Assembly: GCF_030411955.1 (NCBI RefSeq)
Contig: NZ_JASNRA010000025.1
Coordinates: 1-64,000 of the forward strand
Direction: 5' to 3'
DNA: 64,000 nt
Origin: Massilia sp. YIM B02443
Lineage (GTDB): Bacteria; Pseudomonadota; Gammaproteobacteria; Burkholderiales; Burkholderiaceae_D
Position 1 is the stretch's first letter. Each line of letters starts with the position of its first letter. Shown one piece after another: positions 9,927-16,941 of the stretch. The notes under the pieces were generated by a model. It was not told the origin of the DNA. It did not search any database and saw only the letters and a program-made list of their open reading frames with translations. The translations under genes were made by a program, and so were the position numbers.

Positions 9927-10450
9927 ATGGATGCTCTGGATATGGTGCTGGCAGGCTCGCTTGCCTTCGTCGGCATCCATTTTGCGTTGTCCCACCCCTT
10001 GCGCCGGCCGCTGGTGACGGCCGTCGGCGAAAAGGGTTTCCTGCTGCTGTATTCCCTGGTCGCGTTCGCCACGCTCGGCGGCGCGATCCATGCCTACCGC
10101 CAGGCGCCGGTCACCGCGCCATGGTGGCAGGTTGGTCCCGGCCTGTGGGCCTTTACCAGGTGCATCCCATTACCAATTACGTCATCCTCTCCGGCGCGAT
10201 CGTCGTGCTGGCGCTGGTCGGCGCCGTGCTGCAGGACCGCAAGAAGTCCGGCGGCGACGCGGCCGGCTGGCCTGCGTGGCAGAGCCGCACCAGCAATCTG
10301 CCGTTCGTGGCGATCATGCAGCGCAGGGCGCGCTTCGGCAACTTCGGCACGCATGCACTGGCGGGAGGAGTGGCGGTGTGGCTGCTTGCCTCGTGGGTCC
10401 ATGGGCCGCTGGCGGGATGGCCGGCCGGGATCTGGCGCTGGCTGGCCTGA
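9927..10450 (+). pseudogene. NnrU-family membrane protein, broken by internal deletion and frameshift
   Basis: NnrU proteins are small integral membrane proteins found near denitrification or haem genes. The N-terminal part (MDALDMVLAGSLAFVGIHF to about VGPGLWAF) reads in one frame. The C-terminal part (YQVHPITNYVILSGAIVVLA through QDRKKSGGD, SRTSNLPFVAI and the final WPAGIWRWLA) reads in another, with the switch near 10150-10165. The conserved centre of the family, including the RHPxxxxxxLWAxAH region, is absent. This indicates a deletion of roughly 50 codons whose length is not a multiple of three. The remnant should be non-functional. A draft-assembly error would not easily explain loss of the whole core motif. 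Confidence 0.7.
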
Positions 10451-10487
10451 TGGCCGTGCTATCCGGCGCAGCGCAGCCACTGCACGA

Positions 10488-10829
10488 TCACGATTTCCGT
10501 TCTTCCGGCAACGCCGCGTACCACGCAGCGTAGGGCGTGTTGCTCACCATGCGCCGGTTATAGTCCGGCGCGCCGTCGGTCCACCACACCGGGCCGCGTT
10601 CACCCAAGTCGCGCTTGGCTGCATCGACTGCCGCGCGGGCAGTGCGTTCCGCCGCAAGATCGCGTGCCTTCAGCGCCGATCCGACTTCGCGGCGCGCCTG
10701 CATCAGCCGGTCGACCAGCCGTTGCCGCTCGTCGTCCGGCAGCGCTGGATTGCTGGTGCGCCACAGGCGCTCCCTGACAACGAAGTAGCGTCCGTCCGGC
10801 GTGGCAGGATATTTTTGCGGGTTGCTCAT
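10488..10829 (-). CDS. Conserved hypothetical protein
   Basis: A 113-residue soluble protein with no signal peptide or membrane segment. The middle (about residues 35-75) is a charged helix, and the conserved-looking ends are YFVVRERLWRTSNPALP and GERGPVWWTDGAPDYNRRM. The sequence resembles a small family widespread in proteobacteria, sometimes labelled biopolymer transporter Tol for no evident functional reason. It is reverse-oriented, between the NnrU remnant and a PEP-CTERM gene, with no obvious operon partner. Function unknown. Confidence 0.7.
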   Translation of the reverse strand: MSNPQKYPATPDGRYFVVRERLWRTSNPALPDDERQRLVDRLMQARREVGSALKARDLAAERTARAAVDAAKRDLGERGPVWWTDGAPDYNRRMVSNTPYAAWYAALPEERKS

Positions 10830-10918
10830 GCGACTACCATACCGGAGCTGCCGCCACGACGGCGTCCGGCTGGCAAGTGGGCGGTCGAGTCCGACCGGCG
10901 GGCACTCCCGCAGCCCGG

Positions 10919-11563
10919 TCAGCGGCGGCGCAGGCAGGCCAGGCCGGCCAGGCCAGCCAGCAGCAACAGACCGGTGGCAGGCTCCGGGATCGCACTCGGT
11001 GCGCGATCGAGGGCGACCTGGGCCGAGGCTGCGACCTGGTCGATCATCGGATGGTCATAGTGATACAAGGACATGAACAGCCCTGCGCCATAGAAATCGT
11101 CGTAGCCGTCCGGCACCCGGAATCCGTCGAACGCGGTGCTCTCAGACGCCTCGATGCGCAGTACGACGCCGAGCGTGTGTGCAGGGTCCAGGCGCAGGCC
11201 GGCGTTCACAACGAGCTCGCCATATCCACGCTCCTTGTCGTCGGTGACCGAGATCGAGTGGAGTTGCCAGGCGCTCGCGACGCTGTCGAAACGCTCGGAT
11301 ACGTGCATCTCGAAACCGAGCAGGGGATAGATAGCCCACGGTCCCAAGCCATATCCGTCCGGCGCGGACGTGGTATCGAACGTGAAGCGGCCCGAGAAGC
11401 GGTCGCCCGCCTGGATCAGGCCCAGCATCAGCGGCTCGTCGTTGCTCTCGTTCCGCGAGAAGCGGGATGGTTCCTCGAAAACGCCCGCGAAAGAATACGT
11501 AACAATTCCGGCATTCGCCGTGAGGGTGCAGAGACTGAGTGCCAGAGCAAGAAGAAATTTCAT
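10919..11563 (-). CDS. PEP-CTERM sorting domain protein
   Basis: A 214-residue exported protein: an N-terminal signal peptide (LLALALSLCTLTANAG, cleavage near residue 19), a beta-rich middle of unknown fold, and a C-terminal PEP-CTERM tail (IPEPATGLLLLAGLAG, then CLRRR). PEP-CTERM tails are cut by an exosortase (EpsH/XrtA) and are common in exopolysaccharide-producing proteobacteria; no exosortase gene is in this window. Its promoter should lie in the AT-rich gap shared with the divergent tetR-like gene. Confidence 0.85.
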   Translation of the reverse strand: MKFLLALALSLCTLTANAGIVTYSFAGVFEEPSRFSRNESNDEPLMLGLIQAGDRFSGRFTFDTTSAPDGYGLGPWAIYPLLGFEMHVSERFDSVASAWQLHSISVTDDKERGYGELVVNAGLRLDPAHTLGVVLRIEASESTAFDGFRVPDGYDDFYGAGLFMSLYHYDHPMIDQVAASAQVALDRAPSAIPEPATGLLLLAGLAGLACLRRR

Positions 11564-11697
11564 TTTTATAATTAAAAAAAAAGAAAGACTATATTGACGT
11601 CTTTACTTTTAGTCAATGACTAATTGATATCGTTACGCATTGAAGCGAAGGAGTGGTCGCATCATCGCCGCGACCTCAGGCGAATCGCCGCTTGCAT

Positions 11698-11719
11698 CTG
11701 TAAAACGATCGTTTTACAG
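11698..11719. promoter_or_regulatory. Perfect 22-bp palindrome, probable TetR-family operator
   Basis: Bases 11698-11719 form a perfect inverted repeat with core TAAAACGATCGTTTTA, ending 7 bp before the start codon of the TetR-family gene. TetR repressors bind such palindromes, usually over their own promoter, so this is most simply the autoregulatory operator controlling the TetR-MFS pair. The palindrome is seen directly; binding is inferred. Confidence 0.75.
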
Positions 11720-11726
11720 TCCGCCC

Positions 11727-12251
11727 ATGGATACCCGAACCAATCTCATCGCCAGCTCCGAGCGGCAGTTCTACGAACATGGCTTCATGGCCACCGGCAT
11801 GGATGCGCTGGCGCGCGCCGCCGGCATGTCGAGCCGCACCCTGTACAAGCACGCCGGCAGCAAGACCGACCTGATCGTCGCCGTGCTGGACGCGCGCGAC
11901 CGCCGTTTCTTCGAGCAGGTCGACCGGGTCGAGGTGCAGGCGCTGTTCGACGCGCTGGCGCGCTGGATCGACGAAGAGGGCGCGCGCGGCTGCCTGTTCC
12001 TGCGCGTGCTTGGCGAAACCGGCGGCGCGCAGCCGGCCATCGCAGCAGCCGTGCTGCGGCACAAGGATAAATTGCGCCTTTGCGTGGCGGACATGGTGCG
12101 CGCCGAAACCGGCCGCGCAGACGCCCTGCTGGCCGCGCGCATCGTGCTGCTGTTCGAAGGGGCGGTCGCGGCCAGCGCCTACCAGGGCCAGGACGCGGTG
12201 CGCACGGCGGCCGCCGCTGCGCGCCGGCTGATCGAGGAGGGCGCGCCATGA
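11727..12251 (+). CDS. TetR-family transcriptional repressor
   Basis: A 174-residue regulator. The N-terminal helix-turn-helix (about residues 20-50, MDALARAAGMSSRTLYKHAG) is typical of TetR/AcrR proteins; the C-terminal helical domain would bind a ligand. The ATG at 11727 is preferred over an in-frame upstream ATG because it lies just after the operator palindrome and begins the conserved part. The stop overlaps the start of the MFS gene by 4 bp (ATGA), so the two are translationally coupled and the regulator probably represses its own exporter. Confidence 0.9.
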   Translation: MDTRTNLIASSERQFYEHGFMATGMDALARAAGMSSRTLYKHAGSKTDLIVAVLDARDRRFFEQVDRVEVQALFDALARWIDEEGARGCLFLRVLGETGGAQPAIAAAVLRHKDKLRLCVADMVRAETGRADALLAARIVLLFEGAVAASAYQGQDAVRTAAAAARRLIEEGAP

Positions 12252-13384
12252 AGACCGCACTGCTGGTCGGGGCGTCGGGCTTCGGCCTGATCGCCGTCTG
12301 CTACGGCTTCGGGCGCTTCGCCTTTGGCCTGTTCCTGCCCCAGATCTCGGCCGACCTGGCATTGTCGTCGACGTTGAGCGGGGTGATCTCGGCCGGCTCC
12401 TTCGGCGGCTTTTGCCTCGCCATCGTGGCCGCCGCCTGGCTCACCGAGCGCTGCGGACCGCGGGCGGTGGCGATGGCGGCCGGCGCCATCGCGGCGCTCG
12501 GCATGGCCGGCATTGCCGCTGCGGCGTCGCCGACGTGGCTGGCGATCGCGGTGATCGTGGCCGGGTCCAGCGCCGGGCTGGCCTCGCCGCCGCTGGCCGC
12601 CGCGGTGGCCGCAAAGGTCGACAGCGCGCGCCAGGACACCACCAATACCGCGATCAATGCCGGCACCAGCGCCGGCGTGGCGCTATCCGGACCGGTGGCG
12701 ATCCTGATGGGCGCCGGCTGGCGCGTGGCCTTCGCCTGCTTCGCCGGGGCCGCCGCAGCGATGGCGCTGGCCACACTGGCGACGCTGAGCGGGACCAGCA
12801 AACGGGTCGGCGCGCCGAACGATGACGTATCCGGCACCGGTGCGCTGCCGGCATTCTCCCCCGACCTTGCGCGCCTTGCCGCAGCAGCCTGCCTGACCGG
12901 CGTCGCCAGCACCGTGGTCTGGACCTACGGCGCCGAACTGACCGCACATAATCTGGGCTGGGATGCGTCCGAGACCGGCGTGCTGTGGATCGTGATGGGC
13001 TGCGCCGGCCTGGTCGGCGCAGCCAGTGGCTGGCTGATCGGGCGCGCCGGCCTGAACGCCGTGCACCTGGGATTTCACGTCGCGCTGGCGCTTGCGCTGG
13101 TCGCGGTCGGTCACAGTCATGGCGGAGCGGGGCCGACGTTCGCTGGTGGCGCCGTGTTCGGCGCCGCCTACCTGGTGCTCACCGGCGTGTATCTGGTGTG
13201 GGGCATCGCCGCGCTGCCGGGCCGACCGGCTGCGGGCGTGATGGTCGCCTGCCTGGCGCTGGCAATCGGCCAGGCGCTGGGTGCGTCGGTGTTCGGGATG
13301 GTGATGGAGCGGACTTCGCCCAACAGCGCGGTGCTCGGTTTTGCACTGGTGGCATTGCTGGCCGGGCTGGTGCGCCGCAAGTGA
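12248..13384 (+). CDS. MFS transporter (YbfB-like)
   Basis: A 378-residue membrane protein with about 12 predicted helices. The first helix has YGFGRFAFGLFLP and the next loop contains ISADLALSSTLSGVISAG, a pattern seen in YbfB/YjiJ-type major facilitator proteins. The start is the ATG overlapping the tetR-like stop, giving a normal family length. It is probably an efflux pump induced when the TetR repressor binds its ligand. Substrate unknown. Confidence 0.85.
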   Translation: MKTALLVGASGFGLIAVCYGFGRFAFGLFLPQISADLALSSTLSGVISAGSFGGFCLAIVAAAWLTERCGPRAVAMAAGAIAALGMAGIAAAASPTWLAIAVIVAGSSAGLASPPLAAAVAAKVDSARQDTTNTAINAGTSAGVALSGPVAILMGAGWRVAFACFAGAAAAMALATLATLSGTSKRVGAPNDDVSGTGALPAFSPDLARLAAAACLTGVASTVVWTYGAELTAHNLGWDASETGVLWIVMGCAGLVGAASGWLIGRAGLNAVHLGFHVALALALVAVGHSHGGAGPTFAGGAVFGAAYLVLTGVYLVWGIAALPGRPAAGVMVACLALAIGQALGASVFGMVMERTSPNSAVLGFALVALLAGLVRRK

Positions 13385-13414
13385 TGGTCGCCGCGGCGGA
13401 GGAGTAAAACGACA

Positions 13415-13452
13415 CCGCCCGGCGCCAGCCCCGCAGGACCGGCGCCGGGCGG
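13415..13452 (-). terminator. Rho-independent terminator of tctCBA
   Basis: A perfect 12-bp GC-rich stem (CCGCCCGGCGCC / GGCGCCGGGCGG) with a 14-nt loop lies 27 bp beyond the tctA stop. On the reverse strand it is followed by GTGTCGTTTTAC, a short T-run, so it fits best as the tct terminator. It may also block transcription converging from the forward MFS gene. Confidence 0.7.
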
Positions 13453-13478
13453 CGCGGGTGAATCCAGGCGTCAGGACA

Positions 13479-14981
13479 TCAGTCTTCCTGGAACGCCTCT
13501 TCGCGCTTCTTGCGCAGCGACGGCAGCAGCACCACCGCCATCGCCGCCACGGCCAGGCCCAGCATCACGCCGCTGATCGGGCGTTCGATGAACACCATCG
13601 GGTCGCTGCGCGAGAGCAGCAGGGCGCGGCGCAGATACTCTTCCATCATCGGGCCGATGATGAAGCCGAGCAGCATCGGCGCCGGTTCCAGTTCCAGCTT
13701 GGCGCACAGGTAGCCCAGCAAACCGAACAGCGCCATCAGGTAGACGTCGAATTCGCTGTTGTTCAGGCTGAACACGCCGATCGCGCAGAACATCAGAATC
13801 GCCGGATACAGCAGCTGGTACGGCACCATGATCATGCGCACCCAGATGCCGATCATCGGCAGGTTCAGCACCACCAGGAACAGGTTGCCGACCCACATCG
13901 AGACGATCAGGCCCCAGAACAGGCCCGGCTGCTCGGTCATCACTGCCGGACCCGGCTGGATGCCTTGGATGATCATCGCGCCGATCATCAGGGCCATCAC
14001 CGGGTTCGACGGAATGCCGAGGGTCAGCATCGGGATGAACGAGGTCTGGGCGCCGGCGTTGTTGGCCGCTTCCGGCGCCGCCACACCCTCGATCGCGCCC
14101 TTGCCGAAGTTGGCCGAGTTCTTCGAGACCTTCTTCTCCAGCGAGTACGAAGCGAACGAGGCCAGCATGGCGCCCCCGCCCGGCAGGATGCCGAGGATCG
14201 AACCGAGACCCGTGGCGCGCAGCACCGGGGCGATGATGCGCTTGAAGTCGTCTTTCGACAGCATCAGGCCCTTCACCTTTTTCATGACCAGGTCGCGCGA
14301 CTCGTCATGCTCCAGGTTGCGGATGATCTCGCCGATGCCGAACATGCCCATCGCCACGATCACGAAGTTGATGCCGTCGGCCAGCTGCGGCAGATCGAAG
14401 GTGTAGCGCGCGGCGCCCGAGTTGACGTCGGTGCCGACCACGCCCAGCAGCAGGCCGAGCAGCACCATACCGATGGCTTTGAGCAGCGAGCCGCTGGCCA
14501 GCACCACCGAGGCCACCAGGCCCAGCACCATCAGCGAGAAGTATTCGGCAGGGCCGAATTCGAGCGCCATGTCGGCCAGCGGCGGCGCCGCCACGGCCAA
14601 CAGCACGGTGGCGACCGAGCCGGCGAAGAACGAGGCGATGGCGGCGGTGGCCAGGGCCTTGCCGGCCTGGCCGTTGCGCGCCATCTGGTAGCCGTCCAGG
14701 GCGGTGACCACCGAGGACGATTCGCCCGGCAGGTTGACCAGGATCGCGGTGGTCGAGCCGCCGTACTGGGCGCCGTAATAGATACCGGCCAGCATGATCA
14801 GGGCCGATTCCGGCGGCAGACCGAAGGTGGCCGGCAGCAGCATCGCGATGGTGGCGATCGGGCCCAGGCCCGGCAGCACCCCGACCGCGGTGCCGACGAA
14901 CACGCCGACCAGGCAGTAGAACAGGTTTTGTACCGAAAGCGCCGTCTCCAGGCCGAGCGCGAGATTACTGAAGAGTTCCAT
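13479..14981 (-). CDS. tctA: Tripartite tricarboxylate transporter, large permease subunit TctA
   Basis: A 500-residue membrane protein of the TctA/DUF112 family with about 12 helices. Diagnostic segments are GVFVGTAVGVLPGLGPIAT near the N-terminus, YYGAQYGGSTTAILVNLPGE and GMFGIGEIIRNLE. It forms the translocation channel of a TTT-type secondary carboxylate transporter driven by an ion gradient. The ATG at 14981 is chosen because it lies 5 bp after the tctB stop and begins the conserved MELFSNLALG segment. Order tctC-tctB-tctA, with one terminator after tctA. Confidence 0.93.
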   Translation of the reverse strand: MELFSNLALGLETALSVQNLFYCLVGVFVGTAVGVLPGLGPIATIAMLLPATFGLPPESALIMLAGIYYGAQYGGSTTAILVNLPGESSSVVTALDGYQMARNGQAGKALATAAIASFFAGSVATVLLAVAAPPLADMALEFGPAEYFSLMVLGLVASVVLASGSLLKAIGMVLLGLLLGVVGTDVNSGAARYTFDLPQLADGINFVIVAMGMFGIGEIIRNLEHDESRDLVMKKVKGLMLSKDDFKRIIAPVLRATGLGSILGILPGGGAMLASFASYSLEKKVSKNSANFGKGAIEGVAAPEAANNAGAQTSFIPMLTLGIPSNPVMALMIGAMIIQGIQPGPAVMTEQPGLFWGLIVSMWVGNLFLVVLNLPMIGIWVRMIMVPYQLLYPAILMFCAIGVFSLNNSEFDVYLMALFGLLGYLCAKLELEPAPMLLGFIIGPMMEEYLRRALLLSRSDPMVFIERPISGVMLGLAVAAMAVVLLPSLRKKREEAFQED

Positions 14982-14986
14982 AGTGT

Positions 14987-15451
14987 TTAATTCCCGCCAA
15001 GCCAAGGACCGATGATCGGCATCGGCAAGCCAAGCAGCTTGACGAACAGGACGATCGCGAATACCGCACCGCCGATCGCGAGCAGCACTGATTTTTTCAG
15101 GTTGAACTGGCGGCTGGCGTAGGAGCTGATGAAGATCAGCAGGATCGCCGAGACCAGCAGGCCCGCTTCACGCACCAGGGTGCCGAACAGCAGCACGGCG
15201 ACCAGCACGATGATCAGTTCTTTCCAGTACAGGCGGCCGATCGGCTCGCCCTTGCGGAAGAACGAACGCAGCGTCGACGCGGCGCCGACCAGGGCCAGCA
15301 TGATGCCGAGCGCGGTCGGGAAGTAAGCCGGGCCCATGCGGCCGGCGCTGCCCATTTCGTAGTCCTGGCCGATGACCACGGCCGCGAGGCCGAACAGGAT
15401 GAAGATGATGCCGCTCCAAAAATCCTTTGGATGGCGTATGAATGCTGGCAC
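14987..15451 (-). CDS. tctB: Tripartite tricarboxylate transporter, small subunit TctB
   Basis: A 154-residue protein with about four membrane helices and the opening KDFWSGIIFILFGLAAVVIG followed by a GRMGPAYFP segment typical of TctB. It is the small, poorly conserved membrane subunit needed with TctA for uptake of the substrate delivered by TctC. Its stop is 5 bp before tctA. A strong hairpin and short tandem repeats lie in the 166-bp gap between tctC and tctB. Confidence 0.92.
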   Translation of the reverse strand: MPAFIRHPKDFWSGIIFILFGLAAVVIGQDYEMGSAGRMGPAYFPTALGIMLALVGAASTLRSFFRKGEPIGRLYWKELIIVLVAVLLFGTLVREAGLLVSAILLIFISSYASRQFNLKKSVLLAIGGAVFAIVLFVKLLGLPMPIIGPWLGGN

Positions 15452-15498
15452 GGTGGTCCCCTTTTGTTATGCGAAAGCGTTGTTGCGGATGCTGGTGG

Positions 15499-15534
15499 TT
15501 CAACTGCGTTCAACTGCGGTGCTGCGGTGCTGCG
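15499..15534. repeat. Short nested tandem repeats
   Basis: Two adjoining 10-bp copies of TTCAACTGCG (15499-15518) are followed directly by two 8-bp copies of GTGCTGCG (15519-15534). They sit in the non-coding gap between tctC and tctB. Such short tandem repeats can vary in copy number by slippage; no function is evident. Confidence 0.7.
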
Positions 15535-15568
15535 TGCACTGCGCGGCGCAGGCGCCGCACAGACGACA

Positions 15569-15602
15569 ACACCGGCGCGCCGCGGCTGCGGCGTGCCGGT
15601 GT
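15569..15602 (-). promoter_or_regulatory. Intercistronic hairpin between tctC and tctB
   Basis: A 15-bp stem with one wobble pair (arms beginning ACACCGGC and ending GCCGGTGT) and a 4-nt loop lies 16 bp after the tctC stop. There is no proper T-run behind it, so partial termination or protection of the tctC mRNA 3' end is more likely than full termination. In binding-protein transport operons such hairpins raise binding-protein output over the membrane subunits. Confidence 0.6.
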
Positions 15603-15617
15603 GTCGATGACGTCAGG

Positions 15618-16592
15618 TCAGTCGGCGAAGGCGCCGGCTTTCTTGATGATCGGACCCCACAGGTCGATCTGCTGTTTCAGGTGGGAGCGCAGCGCTTCCG
15701 GCGTGGCCTGGTTGGTCGGCGACGGCTCGGTGCCGAGGTCGGCGAAGCGCTTGGCGACGTTGGGGTCGCGCAGGGCCGAGCGCAGGGCGTTGGCCAGGGT
15801 GTCGACGGTGGCCTTCGGCGTGCCTTTCGGCGCGTACAGGCCGTGCCAGACGCCGACTTCGAAGTTCGGCAGGCCGGCGTTCGCCAGCACCGGCAGGTTG
15901 GGCAGCGACGGCACCGGGGTCTTGCTGGTGACGCCATAGGCCTTGATCTTGCCGCTCTTGATCTGGCTGGTGGTGTTGGTGGTCTGGTCGCACATGAAGT
16001 CCACCTGGCCGCCCAGCAGGTCGTTCATCGCCGGACCGGTGCCTTTGTAGGGCACGGTGGTGAGCTCGACGCCCATCGCGGTCTGCAGCAGCATGCCGCA
16101 CAGGTGCGAGGCCGAACCCAGGCCGGCGTGGGCGTAGGTCACCTTGTCCTTGTTGGCCTTGACGTAGGTGATCAGCTCCTTCATGTCCTTGGCCGGGAAG
16201 TTGGCGCGCGCGACCACGGTCATCGGCACGTCGGTGATCAGGCCGATCGGCTCGAAGCTGGTGATGGCGTCGTACGGCAGCTTGCGGTACAGGGCCGGTG
16301 CGGTCGACTGGCCGATGTGGTGCAGGAACAGGGTGTAGCCGTCCGGGGCGGCTTTCGCGGCGCGCGCGGCGCCGATGGTGCCGCCGGCGCCGCCGACGTT
16401 CTCGATGATGATCTGCTGCTTGAGGGTGGTGGTCATCGACTGCGCGATCAGGCGCGCCACGGTGTCGGTCGGGCCACCGGCGGCGAACGGCACGATCATG
16501 GTGATCGTCTTGTTGGGGTAGGCCTGGGCCTGGGCCAGGCCGGTGCCGAAGGCGGTCAGGCACGCGGCGGCGCACAGCATCTTGAGCTTCAT
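15618..16592 (-). CDS. tctC: TctC/Bug-family periplasmic substrate-binding protein
   Basis: A 324-residue periplasmic protein with a signal peptide (cleavage after AQA, near residue 22) and the Bug fold. Signatures are YPNKTITMIVPFAAGGPTD at the mature N-terminus, ENVGGAGGTIGA, and VPYKGTGPAMNDLLGGQVDF in the second half. Bug receptors bind carboxylates or similar small acids through backbone contacts; the ligand cannot be predicted here. It is the first gene of tctCBA and would deliver substrate to TctBA. Confidence 0.93.
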   Translation of the reverse strand: MKLKMLCAAACLTAFGTGLAQAQAYPNKTITMIVPFAAGGPTDTVARLIAQSMTTTLKQQIIIENVGGAGGTIGAARAAKAAPDGYTLFLHHIGQSTAPALYRKLPYDAITSFEPIGLITDVPMTVVARANFPAKDMKELITYVKANKDKVTYAHAGLGSASHLCGMLLQTAMGVELTTVPYKGTGPAMNDLLGGQVDFMCDQTTNTTSQIKSGKIKAYGVTSKTPVPSLPNLPVLANAGLPNFEVGVWHGLYAPKGTPKATVDTLANALRSALRDPNVAKRFADLGTEPSPTNQATPEALRSHLKQQIDLWGPIIKKAGAFAD

Positions 16593-16941
16593 GGTGTCGT
16601 CCTCTTACTCTCGTTATAAGTCTTGTACTTCGGATTTTTTTAGCGCGCACCTTTTCTTGCGTGATGCTGCGGTGCGCAGAACGTTGTCAAACGCAGAAGA
16701 GGTTTTACCAGTAAATATTTCGTTCTGCAACTACGTAGAAGTACTGATTGGTGACGCGGCGCGCGGAGTATGAAGACACAATCGGAGCATTGTGCATACG
16801 AGAGCGAAAAAGCGGCAAGCAAAATGGCTCTGCTCAGCCGTTTCTGAGAGGGAATGGACTATTTACGCTGCATAAATCAGCAAAATCCGGCGCGCGCGGC
16901 CTGGTTGGACGCGCGCGCCGTTCGACGCGCCGTTCTACTAG
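16593..16941. other. Intergenic region between tctC and ilvD
   Basis: A 349-bp gap, AT-richer than its flanks. It should hold the tctC promoter close to 16600-16700, where TTATAA-like and TTTTTTT tracts occur. Near 16889-16919 it holds the hairpin that probably ends ilvD transcription. No open frame with convincing coding features was found on either strand. Confidence 0.5.
16889..16919 (-). terminator. Probable terminator of ilvD
   Basis: A perfect 9-bp stem (GGCGCGCGC / GCGCGCGCC) with a 13-nt loop lies 23 bp beyond the ilvD stop. On the reverse strand it is followed by CGGATTTTGC, a short T-run. The structure is clear; termination efficiency is unknown. Confidence 0.5.

Noticed and set aside
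10166..11060. Continuation of the NnrU starting frame to about 387 residues
   Set aside because: After the frameshift point the translation is random, whereas true NnrU sequence continues in another frame.
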